Below are positions 1-11,018 of a stretch of 64,000 nt of DNA, in pieces. Within the stretch, counting starts at the first letter, position 1. Each line of letters begins with the position of its first letter. The position numbers and the translations under genes were made by a program. Below the pieces are notes generated by a model. It had not been told where the DNA came from. It searched no databases and saw only the letters and a list, made by a program, of their open reading frames with translations. Origin of the DNA: Euclidia mi (taxonomy: Eukaryota > Arthropoda > Insecta > Lepidoptera > Erebidae); contig OX123187.2 of NCBI GenBank assembly GCA_944739405.2, positions 42,264,394-42,328,393 of the forward strand. The letters run 5' to 3'.

Positions 1-73
1 CAAGGAAAATATATCATCTCCCTTGCTTTACACATTATTTCTTTTCTTTTTAAAAGGCAACGCCCGTATTAGG

Positions 74-733
74 CAGGGGTGGATTTGATGCGTTGGCTGC
101 CTTAGGCCTACGAAAGATTGCCGCCCCCCTATGTGCTGTAAAGCATGAAAACTTAAATCATCATCCTCTTAGCGTTATCCCAGTTTCAATCTGGGGTCCG
201 CTTACTAGTCTAACCAGATTTGGCTGAATATTAGGTTTTCCACAGAGCGACTGCCTGTCTGACCTCTGACCCGAAGGGATAGCGATATTCCATGTGTCAG
301 TTTATTTAGAAGGTACTGACGCTCTGTAATGACTGTAAAAGATCTTCATGACAACCGGGACCGACGGCTTAACGTGCTCTCCGAGGCACGGGACAAGCGA
401 TAATTAACAATTCAATACGCACATATACTCCGAAAAGTCATTGGTGCGCGCCGTGGATTCGAACCCGATACCCTCTGCATGGCAGTCTGTTGGTATATCC
501 ACTTTCGCTGCCTTAACTAAATAAACTATAGAAATTAAATTAAAAAAAAAAAAACGATAGTCAATAAATGATTAAATTTTTTTGCGGGAAGCTTAATGTA
601 CACATTTTTGAGTTTTTACACGTAGGCGCGTAGGCTCCTACTTAAAAAAAACAAGACGACCAAATTATGCGGGCGCCTAAATTTTTCCGCCCTAGGCCCG
701 GGCCTATTCGGCCTACAGGGAAATCCGCCCCTG
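74..733. mobile_element. hAT-type non-autonomous element (MITE)
   Basis: The ends form an inverted pair: CAGGGGTGGATTT on the left and, on the opposite strand from the right end, CAGGGGCGGATTT. The flanks carry an 8-bp duplication with one mismatch (gtattagg at 66-73, gtgttagg at 734-741). CAG-type ends with an 8-bp target duplication are the hAT signature. No transposase is present, so it is non-autonomous. A SINE piece lies inside it. Confidence 0.75.
335..515 (-). repeat. SINE fragment with tRNA-like B box
   Basis: On the minus strand a pol III B box (GGTTCGAATCC) lies near 450, followed towards 340 by the 'gcacg...agcac...gtcccgg' block. The same block recurs near 55.93-56.05 kb, which supports a repeat family rather than a tRNA gene. 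No complete cloverleaf is evident. Confidence 0.5.
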
Positions 734-741
734 GTGTTAGG

Positions 742-1864
742 TACAAATCCTGTATCGCGGTGGACTATACAAACATTTAAATAAGGGACACAAATAACGC
801 ATAGACTCGAACCAACAATTTATGGATCACTCAATGTTAACGCTGTTCTAAACGGCGGCGATGCGAATCAATGCAGTCCATATTATTTGAGAATAGTCAA
901 CGATTTTACAAGTAAAAAGAAGTAGATAGGTTATAGGCGTCCCAAAAGCAGGACGCTAAACATAAGCCAGTTGGCAAGTCGGACATATGTGTGTGTGACG
1001 TCGCGAGCCGGCGTCGTAGTGAAACTGACACATCTTGTCAACCGAAATTTAAATAAAATATGGAGTTATCGATGTGTGCGTTAGTGTACCATTTCTACGG
1101 ATTGATTACTACGTAGGTGACGTGTCTACGACTTTTCTATAATATCATTGAGTCAATAAGGTAATAGAAATAACTTCAAGAAACACTACGTACTTCAAAT
1201 ACTATATATAAGATTTGAAGAGAAGAATTAATTGTCTCAAGAACGCACTGGTTAGTAAGTAGCCCCAGTTTCTCGACTTCACAGTACTTAGTTTGTGTTT
1301 GAGCGTATCGTATTCAAGGATACCCAGGAACTACATAAAACTACTAAACAACATCACATTTTACTCCTTCAACTCAATTATACTTGTCACTTTTGTTATA
1401 AATTCTTACATGCATAATAACTACATTAATTCGATATCTGCATAAGGAATAGTTTCTAAGAACGCCGATATAATTGCAGGTTCCACTAAAACCATGAATA
1501 TTAACGATGTTATTGTCGTAAATACCTATGTTAATATTAACCTGATCTGAATTTTAAAATGTTTCACATTATAAAAAATCACAAACGTATGCAATTTTGC
1601 ATACAAGCAAATTCGAAATATCATTTGAATGTAAGTGTGATTTGAAATACAAATCAGGTGCCGATCGAAACACTTACTGACTTAATGTTTGCATTGGAAT
1701 TCGTACCTAACTCAGGGTTTGAGACTCGAGACTGTTTCAAATTGGTATTATAACTGCATGCAAATAATACTAAGTTAGTTTAGGAGCTAACAGATGTTTG
1801 TTCTCTACTTTATTTGTACTAGACTTGGTGGATAAATGTCGTCTTTTTATTTTACTTTTTTATA
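742..1864. other. AT-rich intergenic DNA, nothing recognised
   Basis: There is no ORF of useful length, no clear repeat end and no RNA gene. A short CpG-containing patch (gacgtcgcgagccggcgtcg) lies near 1000, with no other promoter features around it. Confidence 0.5.
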
Positions 1865-2109
1865 GACTCACGCCTGTATTCTCGAAGGGGTAGTCAGAGG
1901 TGTAATATCACACCCACATTTCGCCATGAATTTTTAGGTCCCACGTAATACGTGGCGGGCCTATTGCCGTTACCGGGCACATCACCAGTTTCCGTGCTGC
2001 TACTGAGAATTCGGAAAAACCCAGTAACACTTTTGCCCGACCCGGTAATCGAACCCGGGACCTCCAATCAGTAGTCGCATACGCTATCCACTGGACCACG
2101 GAGGCAATC
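1865..2109 (-). repeat. tRNA-headed SINE, near full length
   Basis: Read on the minus strand, a tRNA-like head (GATTGCCTCCGTGGTCCAG) is followed by a B box (GGTTCGATTAC) and a body ending in the inverse of 'gactcacgcctgtat'. The same family occurs at about 16.4, 19.0, 23.5, 33.1, 39.9, 48.5 and 58.6 kb. This copy has a weakened B box and a 'ttctcgaagg' variant, so it looks older. Confidence 0.85.
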
Positions 2110-2936
2110 TAAGTAGCAGTATAAGCGTCGTCTATCGCGGAAGTGTTTTTCTTAATGTTTTTCTTATTTATAGCTATATTACCTATTGCAGTTTCATCAA
2201 ATTCCGAGTACTAGTTATTGCGTAAAAGAGGTCTATCCATAAAACATCCATTCATCCTCTAAAACTTTCGCAGATATGATAGTAAGTAGTAGGATTTCAG
2301 TAATATCTACATTCTGTATCATCGATCACACAATAGAAATCGTAAGGTTGCTAGGAGATACGAGACTATTGATCAATGGTTTGCTATGAGACCGAATAAT
2401 AAAGTATTATCATTCGTAATTAATTAACGAAGGCATTCTGTTGTCGGCTTAGATATATTTATAGTTATTTGATATATCGCTGAGATGGAGCAACATGAAA
2501 GGTACATATAATTCCATTCTATTTATATTTGTGATACCTTGCTTGAATTAGATTCTCATATCATTTTGAAAGACTTGTTAGACTTGAAAGAATTTTAGTT
2601 GTTTCGTCAATAATATTCGTTTGCTTTGTTAATTTTCATGATCTTATATTCGTCTTTATACATTAGTTTTAACCTATTATAGTACTAGACTCTTTATTTG
2701 ATCAAAAATGTTAATTTGTCGACATATCTCCACTTGTTTGTAACATTTATGGAAACAGAATTAAATAAGTGTTACCTGACCGAGTTGTATATACCTATTA
2801 TGTACACTCACAATCAGTAAAGCTTGGTTACATTTCAATGTTGTTTCCTTTTCTCGGCTGCAACGAGTTGAATACGATATAATAATATAGCTCTACGTAC
2901 CTACGCATTATAAATTCGAATGTACGTAGGTACTTA
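2110..2936. other. AT-rich intergenic DNA, nothing recognised
   Basis: No reading frame, inverted terminal repeat or RNA gene could be supported in this stretch. Confidence 0.5.
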
Positions 2937-5886
2937 TCTATACTAATATAATAAAGCGGAAGAGTTTGTTTGTTTGTTTGTTTATTTGTTTGTTTGTTTG
3001 TTTGTTTGAACGCGCTAATCTCAGGAACTACCGGTCGGATCTGAAAAATTCTTTTTGTATACGATAGCCCAGTTATTCCGGAAGGCTATAGGCTATATAA
3101 CATAACGCTTCGACCCTTTGGGGCCGGGCAAAAGGCTAAAAAGGCTAAAAGATAATGTCGGCTAATCTCAGAAACTAGCAGTCGGATTTCAAAAATTGTT
3201 ATTGCCTATGATAGCCCAATTATTCCGAAAGGCTATAGGCTATATAAAATTACGCCACAACTTATAGGGGCCAGACAAAAATAATAAGATGGTCAGACGA
3301 GAAGGGGGAGGGTTGGGTCAAAGGCAAAAAAGGCTAAATGAATAGGATACAATTCATACAATCTATATGGGTATCGTTTTCGGCATTTTCGGGACACTGA
3401 TTAATAATATGAAATTTATTTAGTGGTCCAAGATGGCGGACGGGAAATCAAAGATGGCGGATGGGAAAATTTTCAAAAATCAATATGGGTATCGCCTTCG
3501 ATATTTTAAGGGGTGGGGAATCGAAATACAACATCTATTTCGTGATCAAAGATGGCGAATGGGAAATCAAAGATGGCGGATGGGAAAATTAAAAAAAAAT
3601 CAATATTGGTATCGTCTGCGATGTTAAAAGGGATGGAGAATCCAAATACAACATCTTTTTCGTGATCAAAGATGGCGGATGGGATTTATTTTTAAAAATC
3701 AATATGGGTATCGTCTCCGATGTTTAAAGGGATGGGGAATCCAAAAACAACATCTATTTCGTGATTCAAGATGGCGGATGGGAAATCAAAGATGGCTGAT
3801 GGGAAAAATTTTAAAAATCAATATGGGTATCGTCTCTGATGATTTAAGGGATGGTGAATCCAAATACAACATCTATTTCGTGATCAAAGATGGCGGATAG
3901 GAAATCAAAGATGGCGGACGGGATTTTTTTTAAAGTCGATATGAGTATCGTCTCCAATATATAAAGGGATGGGGGATCCAAATCCAACATCTATTTTATG
4001 ATCAAAGATGGCGGATGGGAAATCAAAGATGGTGGATGGGAAAGTTTTAAAAAATCAATATTGGTATCGTTTGCGTTGTTAAAAGGGAAGGGAAATGCAA
4101 ATACAACAGCTGTTTCGTGATTCAAGATGGTGGATGGGAAATCAAAGATGGCGGATGGGAAAAAATTAAAAAATCAATATGGCTATCGTCTCCGATATTT
4201 TAAGGGGTGGAGAATCCAAATACAACATCTATTTCATGATCAAAGATGGCGGATGGGAAATCAAAGATGGTGGATGGGAAAGTTTTAAAAAATCAATATT
4301 GGTATCGTTTGCGATGTTAAAAAGGAAGGGGAATGCAAATACAACATCTGTTTCGTGATTCAAGATGGTGGATGGGAAATCAAAGATGGCGGATGGGAAA
4401 AAATTAAAAATTCAATATGGCTATCGTCTCCGATATTTTAAGGGGTGGAGAATCCAAATACAACATCTATTTCGTGATCAAAGATGGCGGATGGGTTTTT
4501 TTTTAAATCAGTATGGGTATCGTCTCCGATGTTAAAAGGGATGGAGAATGCAAATACAACATCTGTTTCGTGATTCAAGATGGTGGATGGGAAATCAAAG
4601 ATGGCGGATGGGGAAAAATTAAAAAATCGATATGGCTATCTTCTCCGATATTTTAAGGGGTGGAGAATAAAAATACAACATCTATTTCGTGATCAAAGAT
4701 GGCGGATGGGTTTTTAAAAAAAATCAATATTGGTATCGTCTCCGATGTTTAAAGGGATGGGGAATCCAAATACAACATCTATTTCGTGATTCAAGATGGC
4801 GGATGGGAAATCAAAGATGGCGGATGGGAAAAATTTTAAAAATCAATATGGGTATAGTCTCCGATGTTTAAAGGGATGGGGAATCCAAATACAACATCAA
4901 TTTCGTGATTCAAGATGGCGAATGGGAAAGTTTAAAAAATCAATATCGGTATCGTCTCTGATGATTTAAGGGATGGTGAATCCAAATACAACATCCATTT
5001 CGTGATCAAAGATGGCGGATAGGAAAACAAAGATGGCGGACGGCATTTTTTTGTAAAGTCGATATGGGTATCTTCTCCGATGTTTTAAGGGATGGCGAAT
5101 CCAAATACAACATCTATTTCGTGATTAAAGATGGCGGATGGGATTTATTTTTAAAAATCAATATGGGTATCGTCTCCGATGTTTAAAGGGATGAGGAATC
5201 CAAATACAACATCAATTTCGTGATTCAAGATGGCGGATGGGAATGTTAAAAAAATCAATATCGGTATCGTCTCTGATGATTTAAGGGATGGTGAATCCAA
5301 ATACAACATCCATTTCGTGATCAAAGATGGCGGATAGGAAAACAAAGATGGCGGACGGCATTTTTTTGTAAAGTCGATATGGGTATCTTCTCCGATGTTT
5401 TAAGGGATGGCGAATCCAAATACAACATCTATTTCGTGATTAAAGATGGCGGATGGGAAATATAATAATATAAAAAATGTTAAGATTGGTGGTGAAAAAG
5501 TGGTAGTGGTATTTGATGTTCGATGCAGATAATGGCTATGTCCAGTGGATACCTCTCCTACGGAACCCTTCATGGGCGAGTCAGACTTGCACTTGATTTA
5601 ATTATTTAATACCTAGCCATTGTATTTAATAGTATTAGTAATTTTATCATATCACTAGATCAGTGATCTTACCATATCACTCATATACCACCTTCTCATC
5701 TCCTTACAATAGTAGTTTTTCTACCCTAGAAATAATTTATATGGCAAAACAACTTTGCCTAGCAATTAAGAGATTAAACACTTATGTTGTTGGTAACTTT
5801 GTTTGAATAAGTTGGAAAAGAGTTAAAAATTAATATGAAATGTAAATACATTAAAAAGGCGATACGGAGTTCGCCGGGACAGCTAG
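2937..5886 (+). mobile_element. Helitron-like non-autonomous element with tandem array
   Basis: It begins TCTATACTAATATAATAAAG and ends ...CTAG, preceded by a short stem (ggcga...tcgcc at about 5858-5875). It sits between A and T with no target duplication. These are the marks of Helitrons, and this start resembles a family widespread in Lepidoptera. The first 500 bases hold a (gttt)n run and paired 'aggctataggctatataa' blocks. The rest is mostly the tandem array. No Rep/helicase coding sequence is present. A second copy begins at 51261. Confidence 0.75.
3431..5465 (+). repeat. Minisatellite array with AAGATGGCGG motif
   Basis: Roughly twenty tandem units of about 100 or 120 bp. Each unit holds one or two 'caaagatggcggatggga' blocks, then 'aatcaatatgggtatcgtctccgatgtttaaaggga' and 'ccaaatacaacatctatttcgtg' (each written in part). 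The 120-bp units carry the ATGGCGG block twice. Neighbouring units differ by point changes. A segment of about 200 bp (near 4900-5120) recurs almost unchanged at 5210-5440, which suggests recent local duplication. Short ORFs within it are repeat artefacts. Confidence 0.9.
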
Positions 5887-6224
5887 TAAGGAATAAAGAT
5901 AACATTATACATATATGTATATATTACAATCTCTTTTCGGCTGACGATTATGTGAATGAATAACGAAACTTGTTGGTAATAAAAACTTGACAACATGAAA
6001 ATAGGTATCACATTACTAACTGATAACCCCTTCTCTCACGAAGCGACTCTCAAACGATTTGTGTTTTGTACCCGTATCCTACGCGTCGCTTGTGAGTAGC
6101 CGCCATACATATTTAGCTGATTTCGCACACGACGAGACGCTATGACGACGCGTTTGATGTCAGTCGCACGCTACCGTCTTGCTGGTCGCACGCTACCGGA
6201 GTAGTATATGCGTCGCATTACAAA

Positions 6225-6509
6225 ATGGCGGCGGAACAAACTTTTAATATTATTTTTGTGCAGGAGGTAGAAAATTTTCCATGTTTGTATAATTATAAGC
6301 TGCCAGAGTACGTAAGAAAAGATGTTGATTATTATTTACATAGTTGGCAAGGTAATTTCTCAGATAAAGATTCAAATAATAATATGATTCTATTGACATT
6401 CTATAAAAATGACGACTCGTCCCTCGACAAATGCCCTACAATTATTGATATTTTTTCGATATACGAGTGCACCCAGAATCTTCTTTTATATTTTCGTTTA
6501 TTCTTGTAA
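6225..6509 (+). pseudogene. MADF-domain protein fragment (PIF/Harbinger accessory gene)
   Basis: A 94-residue frame opens with MAAEQTFN and continues with a run matching the MADF fold start: a hydrophobic 'FVQEVENFPCLYNY' helix and 'LPEYVRKDV', then a tryptophan in HSWQG. MADF/Myb-like proteins are the DNA-binding partners encoded next to PIF/Harbinger transposases. The frame then runs into sequence antisense to the transposase fragment, so the C-terminus is not genuine. It is a truncated remnant of a transposon gene, not a host gene. Copy 2 (about 10757-10880) has the same start broken by a frame change. Confidence 0.6.
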
Positions 6510-6658
6510 TATAAATACAGAAGAAAATTGTCTTCATCGCTAGAGTCACTAGACATCGTCGTACGAATGTTGTTCTTCAAATGGTAAAATATAGTCTCAT
6601 TAGCGTAGCACCGTGTGCGGTAAAGAGTAGCATACCAGTATTCGATCATGGTTTGCAT
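6401..6658 (-). pseudogene. Harbinger transposase N-terminal fragment
   Basis: Read on the minus strand, an 85-residue frame contains 'MSSDSSDEDNFLLYLYY' followed by 'KYKRRFWVHSYI'. The arginine-rich, acidic-start pattern and the RRFWVHP-like motif match the N-terminal region of HARBI1-like nucleases of PIF/Harbinger transposons. The catalytic DDE portion is absent, because the element's middle is deleted just after this motif. The same peptide is encoded at 11422-11688 with RRFWVHPYI intact. This is from memory of the family; no search was run. Confidence 0.5.
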
Positions 6659-6839
6659 CTCAGTCCCGTAGCATTTGAATAGCTTCGTGAGAGAAGGGCC
6701 ATAAGTAACAATTTTGATTGAACTAGGATAATGTTTTTTATGATGTCACAAATCTGACGTATTTGACGTATAATAAAAATAGCAATAGAAATAAAGTTTA
6801 GTATACAAAGTATTTCAATCAATATAAATATGCAGTAGG

Positions 6840-8345
6840 GACCCACAATATACTTTTACAATATACAATTAACAATATAATTAAATTAAATCTTAAAATA
6901 ATAAAAAAAACGAATTAATATATACAAGGGAAAATTAAAAAAAATTAAAATTAAAATTTAGAAGGCGTCATGAAACTCATCCGCATCGCAGTCAATTGGA
7001 AGCGTGCCCAGAAGACTGGCAGCATTGCCTCGTTGGATGGCTATACTTATTTTTTGAGCCAAATACGTGCCAGCCCTCTGGTCACGCGAGGCGTCTATAA
7101 GTCTCTTTGCGAGATCTCTAAAAAGTGATCGCGCACTTGGACCCCATGGCCCCAATGTTTCGACCCCAAAAGGCTCAAATACATAATCTCCTATTAGATT
7201 TACATATTTGCGCCGTTTGAGTGTCTCCGCTGTAGCAGCAGCAGCGCCCGCACAACCTGCTGTGCTGGGAAGATGAGATGGCGCAAGGGTATCGACACAT
7301 GTTGCGTCCCATACCAAAGGCCTACCCAGCTTCCACGGCAGTAACGACATCCCGTCTGGTCTTTTGCCATCGTCGCGTGCCAAGCCTTGAGGTTCAAGTT
7401 GGGCTGGAACGCCAGCGGTGGCAAGAGCACGGCGCAGTATGTCATTGAGGTTGGCGTGTCGAGAAATACGACCCGCGCTCCTGCTGCATGACAGGCCATG
7501 GTGACCAAGGCTATCGACAGCCTCTCCACAGTGACAACGATGCGGAGAGACACATGACGCACCTAAACGGAGGCAAGTAGCGAAGCGGAAGGTCGTATCG
7601 TCCAACATGGTACCTATATTGGACGATGGCAGTGCCTGAAGCCAGAGGCCCGATTCCCATTCTCCCACAGCCAGCAGGCGAGCACGCTCCGCAACGTTGG
7701 ACGATGTATTGAGAAGGTTTTCTCGTACCACGCTGCAAAGCGGCCCATCCCATTGCCTCTGGGAGGATAAGTTTCGGGGTAACTCAGTTCCTGGACATGC
7801 ATTTCTCCAAGCGTTCAAGGCATCGGTCTTACACGGCACGTCAGAATCAACCAGTGTGGGAGCTAAAATTTTCCTAGTCAATTCTGCAGTGCTGTGGACC
7901 GATGACAAGAACGCTGGCAGCCTTACGTCGGTAATTTTGCGAACGCCGAGGCCGCCCAAGCGCACAGGTAAGGACGCCTGTAGCCACACCCGGTCGTTCA
8001 GGGCCACATTCAAAATTTTACTCAGGGTATTCTGTATAATTTTGTCAATTTGAATAAGTGGAGTTGGATTTTTCCAAAAAGGTGAGCACCGTAATGCGTG
8101 CGTAAATTTAGGGACAAAAAGACAATATCGAATAATAGTGAAAGCCGAATGTATATTAATTTTGAGTAGCCTGTCAGAAATTTCACTAAAATTTTGAATT
8201 TTTTCCTGTATAAAAGAATCAAAATCGTCGTCTAAAATTGGGGACCCCAGGAGGCGAAGAGAACTTTTTTCAACTTGAGTGATATTGGGAGCCAAATATT
8301 GAAATTTTGAAAGAATAGAGGATTTATCTAGATTGCAGTAGGGTA
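6840..8345 (-). mobile_element. 5'-truncated non-LTR retrotransposon of R2-like (RLE) type
   Basis: A minus-strand LINE tail with an uninterrupted ORF (6958-8295) and an AT-rich 3' UTR (about 6840-6957). The 5' part (reverse transcriptase fingers and palm) is missing, and the frame meets a stop just upstream near 8353. A short fragment of the same family's 3' end lies at 48960-49230. Confidence 0.7.
6958..8295 (-). CDS. C-terminal part of RLE-type LINE polyprotein (thumb, CCHC knuckle, endonuclease)
   Basis: An open 445-residue frame, the longest simple ORF outside the jockey-like LINE. Residues 1-120 look like the end of a reverse-transcriptase thumb, including VRLGGLGVR near 111-119. A zinc-knuckle-like cluster follows at C254, C256, H265 or H266, and C270. 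After it comes KRPDG (311-315) and, about 15 residues on, a LVWD aspartate (D330): the spacing of the PD-(D/E)xK restriction-like endonuclease that follows the CCHC knuckle in R2-class LINEs. The initiator is not authentic, because the protein is truncated at its N-terminus. With no palm domain it cannot work alone. It is open throughout, so the insertion is fairly young or the frame is conserved. The exact clade is not identified. Confidence 0.6.
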   Translation of the reverse strand: MAPNITQVEKSSLRLLGSPILDDDFDSFIQEKIQNFSEISDRLLKINIHSAFTIIRYCLFVPKFTHALRCSPFWKNPTPLIQIDKIIQNTLSKILNVALNDRVWLQASLPVRLGGLGVRKITDVRLPAFLSSVHSTAELTRKILAPTLVDSDVPCKTDALNAWRNACPGTELPRNLSSQRQWDGPLCSVVRENLLNTSSNVAERARLLAVGEWESGLWLQALPSSNIGTMLDDTTFRFATCLRLGASCVSPHRCHCGEAVDSLGHHGLSCSRSAGRISRHANLNDILRRALATAGVPAQLEPQGLARDDGKRPDGMSLLPWKLGRPLVWDATCVDTLAPSHLPSTAGCAGAAAATAETLKRRKYVNLIGDYVFEPFGVETLGPWGPSARSLFRDLAKRLIDASRDQRAGTYLAQKISIAIQRGNAASLLGTLPIDCDADEFHDAF

Positions 8346-8912
8346 GTTTATGTTAAATATTATTTTGCTCGCTGATACTGAACCGTGAATATTTGAAATA
8401 TGTTCGACATGTTGTCCATTTTCTAACAGTAATTTTAAGTTTGTAAACGGCATCACATTTTTATCTAATATTTATTACAAGTAAAAAGATCCTAAACGTA
8501 AGGAGCAAAATAAATTACTAAAATACTCGTACATATCTAAGTACTTTACTAAATCTTGTGATTTTAGGTCAAGGTAAAAATATAAATATTTTTTTATTCC
8601 TGTTGCAATAATAACTTATTTTATCTATAAGAAAGACGTGATCATACTGGTGCCTACTTAAGCGCGTGTTACCTACACGCCTCAATTGGTTAGTCAACCA
8701 ATTGTCATATTTCGTCAAATTGAATCAAGAATCCAATAAATTGTGTTTCGGTTGGTGCCAATCAATATTACGGTTTGTCATACAAACCATCATCAAAAAG
8801 CTAAAAAAGTACTGCGTAATTATGATGTCTTAATTTCGAACAATAACTCACATTAGTAAATAAATGTATTCTGTTAATGATTGAAATGACAGCCTTATTT
8901 TTTATATTTTAC
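8346..8912. other. AT-rich DNA, nothing recognised
   Basis: Low-complexity AT-rich sequence. The short inverted words around 8680-8780 (ttggttagtcaaccaattg, aatcaatattacggtttg) do not form a clear element. Confidence 0.45.
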
Positions 8913-9118
8913 TAGAGGACGCCTGCAGCTACGCCCGCATTTAATTTTGTTTTACCCGTTTTGCCCGATCCCGTGGGAATTTCGGGTAATCCCTTCTTAG
9001 TGCGCCCCTACGGTCCCCAAGGAACATACATGCCAAATTTCAGCTTCTTGCGCCCAATAGTTTTGGCTGTAACTTGTCTGTCAGTCAGTCAGTAATGCAA
9101 GGATTTTATATATTAAGA
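8913..9118 (-). mobile_element. Short Helitron-like element (TCTTAATATATAAAA...CTAG family)
   Basis: On the minus strand it begins TCTTAATATATAAAATCC and ends ...CTCTAG next to T. The body holds 'ctgactgactgac', 'gggaccgtaggggcgcac' and 'gggcgtagctgcaggcg'. Related copies lie at 29735-29924 (plus), 61240-61440 (minus) and, decayed, near 25.1 and 53.8 kb. The Helitron assignment rests on the TC...CTAG ends only. Confidence 0.55.
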
Positions 9119-9774
9119 TAAATAAGCAATTATCATGTGTCATGAATTTTGCTTTAAGGTCGCGATATGATTTTACTTTTACAATTTAATATATCTACTA
9201 CTAAATAATAAACTAAATAAAACATAAATAAACTAGAAGCGTTATGAATAGTTTTCTAAGCAGCGCAGTTAATAGGTAAAATATTTATTGTAAGTAATAT
9301 AGTAGGTATTGTCTAAGAATAAGTACGAATACATCAGTGCGAAATATAAGCAGAATTTATCATAATTCACAAACATAAATTGCCTATCAGACTAATTTAG
9401 TCTGTATAAGACGTCCAATGTAATCCACCTCAAAATAAGGAGACAGTGAAAGCACAAATCATTTAAAAAAGTTAAATAACAAGGTTGTAGATTTTAACGA
9501 TACTTTTTAATTTAATGTGGAGGTGTTTTGACGTAACCTCGCTAACCTTGTCTAAGTAAAACTTGACTCAGCCGTTGTCATATTTTAGTTCTAGACTAAT
9601 AAATTGATCAGATTGTCTGACCTGTTCTTCCAGCCGAGTCACTGGTGCCTACCATTAACGGCCTTTTTCAATATTCGATCCATACGTGGATTTTGAGATT
9701 CGAGATTCGTGTTTAACATATTTTGTATGGAGCTCATGTCAAAAACCCCAATACATTTGGGGAAATAAATTAAA
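9119..9774. other. AT-rich DNA, nothing recognised
   Basis: No ORF, repeat end or RNA gene could be supported here. Confidence 0.4.
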
Positions 9775-10047
9775 GCCCACAGACTCCGATGGCTCGGTCA
9801 CGTCGAGAGAATGGGAGAGGAACGTGGGGTTAAGAGCGTATGTGGGTCGACCAACAGGACGTCGTCCTGTCGGTTGCCCCAGATACCTATGGAAAGACGT
9901 TGTGGAGCAAGATCTTGGGGCACTTCAAGCTGGTGATTGGCGAGAAGTGGCTAAAGATCGGGTGAAGTGGCGTTCTCTCGTATTGGAGGCCAAGGCACAC
10001 TTTGGGTCGATGAGCCATTGGAGTAGTAGTACATACATACATACATA
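9775..10047 (+). pseudogene. RTE-like LINE, 3' coding end
   Basis: The plus strand encodes 'RLRWLGHVERMGEER...' then a basic GRPTGRRPVG stretch, a WKDVVEQDL motif and a 'RVKWRSLVLEAKAH' tail: the C-terminal signature of RTE-type LINE ORF2 proteins. A (acat)n run at about 10029-10047 is the usual RTE 3' tail. It is a short 5'-truncated fragment with no RT motifs. Confidence 0.7.
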
Positions 10048-10497
10048 GACTCAAGCCAGTAGGATACATATAACGAGTACGTCATACAATCTTTCCACAT
10101 TGAGCAAATAGTATACTAATAGGTATTATGTACACAGCATTAATCAGTTGTAATGAAATCTTTTTATTTAAGTACAATAAGATTAAATCGTGAAAATCAT
10201 AAGAGCGCTGATTTTCAGTAGGCAGAATATGGAGCAGAAATTAAAATAAGTACCTTAGAACAAATTTACTGTCAAAACATCTATTTTGTAATTAGTTACA
10301 ATCATGACATCGCACATGCATCGTATCGTACGGCCCTTCTCTCACGAACCGACTCTCAAACGGCTTTGTGTTTTGTACCCGTATCCTACGCGTCGCTTGT
10401 GACTCTTGTGAGTAGCCGCCAAACATATTCAGCTAATTTCGCACACGGCGAGACGCTTCCACGACGCGTTTGATATCAGTCGCACGCTACCGTCTTG

Positions 10498-10708
10498 ATG
10501 TCTAGTGCGAGTTTGCACTCGATCGTCACGATGGACGATAGCCTAGTCGTCGGGAGCAATTTCCATACATTTTCTAAATGCGCCCCCTAGCGGTCTCTAT
10601 CGATCGCTACTCTCCGTTAGGGGCGCTTTAACCAAATGTATGGAAATTGTTCCCGACGACTAGGCTATCGTCCATCGTGTCGATCGAGTGCAAACTCGCA
10701 CTAGACAT
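10498..10708. mobile_element. 211-bp MITE with long near-perfect terminal inverted repeats
   Basis: The left arm (atgtctagtgcgagtttgca...) and right arm (...tgcaaactcgcactagacat) are inverse copies for about 80-90 bases each, leaving a short centre around 10575-10615. It is absent from the matching place in PIF copy 1 (gtcttgctggtcgcacgc), so it is an insertion into copy 2. The superfamily is not identified. Confidence 0.75.
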
Positions 10709-11018
10709 AAGTGCGAGTCGCACGCTACCCGAGTCGTTTATGCGTTGCATTACAAAATGGTGGCGGAACAAACTTTTAATATTATTTTTGTGCAGGAGGT
10801 ACACAGACTGTGAGGAGGTAGAAAATTATCTGTTTGTATAATTTTAAGCTGCCAGAGTACGTAAGAAAAGATTTTACATAAAAGGCGTGGATAAAATTTT
10901 TGCAAAAAATAAATAACAGGTCATTTATGGGCATTTTCGTCAAAATGTCTACCAACCCACTCATGAGATGTCCCATGCAAGAAAGTTGCAATAAATAGGT
11001 ACTTATACATTAAATTTA

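Larger units (their letters stand above)
6027..6700. mobile_element. PIF/Harbinger deletion derivative, copy 1
   Basis: The ends are inverted: CCCTTCTCTCACGAAG at the left, and the same sequence read on the opposite strand from the right end. Inside are the 5' parts of two converging genes of a PIF/Harbinger element: a MADF-domain gene on the plus strand and a Harbinger-transposase-like N-terminus on the minus strand. The middle is missing. Copy 2 at 10332-11730 shares the same deletion junction. Confidence 0.75.

Noticed and set aside
3433..4871. Short frames beginning MADGK or MGNQRW in the Helitron-like array
   Set aside because: They are products of the tandem array, break at irregular unit lengths and lack any conserved continuation.
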